A stretch of DNA of 13,342 bases from Gammaproteobacteria bacterium (GTDB taxonomy: Bacteria > Pseudomonadota > Gammaproteobacteria > BMS3Bbin11), in assembly GCA_030636465.1 (NCBI GenBank), contig DAOVWW010000007.1:1-13342 (forward strand), read 5' to 3'. This document shows, piece after piece, positions 13,309 to 13,342 of this stretch (position 1 is the stretch's first letter; the number at the start of each line of letters is the position of its first letter). The notes under the pieces were generated by a model. The model searched no databases. It was not told where the DNA came from and saw only the letters and a program-made list of their open reading frames with translations. A program made the translations under genes and the position numbers.

Positions 13309-13342
13309 GTCGCCCTGTATGACATAGATGCTTCAGCTGTCT

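Overview
The window looks like chromosomal DNA of a moderately AT-rich gammaproteobacterium, probably marine or aquatic. The basis is family resemblance only: a SulP anion carrier, an AmpD-type amidase, a lipoprotein sulfatase of a type common in marine proteobacteria, a CHASE2 signalling protein and a GGDEF cyclase. The genus cannot be named from the sequence alone. There is no phage, integrase, CRISPR array or transposase gene. The only mobile-element trace is a 160-bp palindromic MITE-like element.

Left block (1-3513, minus strand): a probable three-gene operon read leftwards. It encodes an exported FlgT-like protein (2377-3513), an exported LPP20-like protein (1283-2380, overlapping the first by 4 bp) and a CHASE2 receptor (1-1230, running off the left edge). 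The visible C-terminal end of the receptor has the linker that normally precedes a class III adenylate/guanylate cyclase domain. Two exported proteins plus a transmembrane sensor suggest an envelope-sensing cyclic-nucleotide module.

Middle block (3631-5305, plus strand): a small exported protein of unknown function, the MITE-like element directly after its stop codon, a near-consensus sigma-70 promoter, and a six-helix membrane diguanylate cyclase with intact GGEEF and inhibitory-site motifs. Two second-messenger proteins, one cAMP-type and one c-di-GMP, therefore lie within 6 kb.

Sulfatase block (5406-9410): an AraC-family regulator diverges from a formylglycine-type sulfatase lipoprotein, followed by an outer-membrane beta-barrel protein that ends in a clear rho-independent terminator. 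The inferred job is regulated cleavage of a sulfated organic compound at the cell envelope. No sulfatase-maturation gene is in the window.

Right block (9583-13342): a tRNA-Arg(CCT) gene on the minus strand diverges from an AmpD-like amidase, which overlaps a conserved-looking cytosolic protein of unknown function. A SulP transporter follows, whose ribosome-binding region is built of 8-bp tandem repeats. Last is a pair made of a small DUF350-like membrane protein and an exported lytic transglycosylase, whose stop and start codons share a base. AmpD and the transglycosylase catalyse connected steps of peptidoglycan turnover.

No intergenic stretch exceeds 300 bp. Start-codon choices were revised where a Shine-Dalgarno sequence decides them (3513, 3631, 12477). 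The best leads for something undescribed are the CHASE2/FlgT-like/LPP20-like operon, the AmpD-coupled unknown gene and the 160-bp palindromic element.
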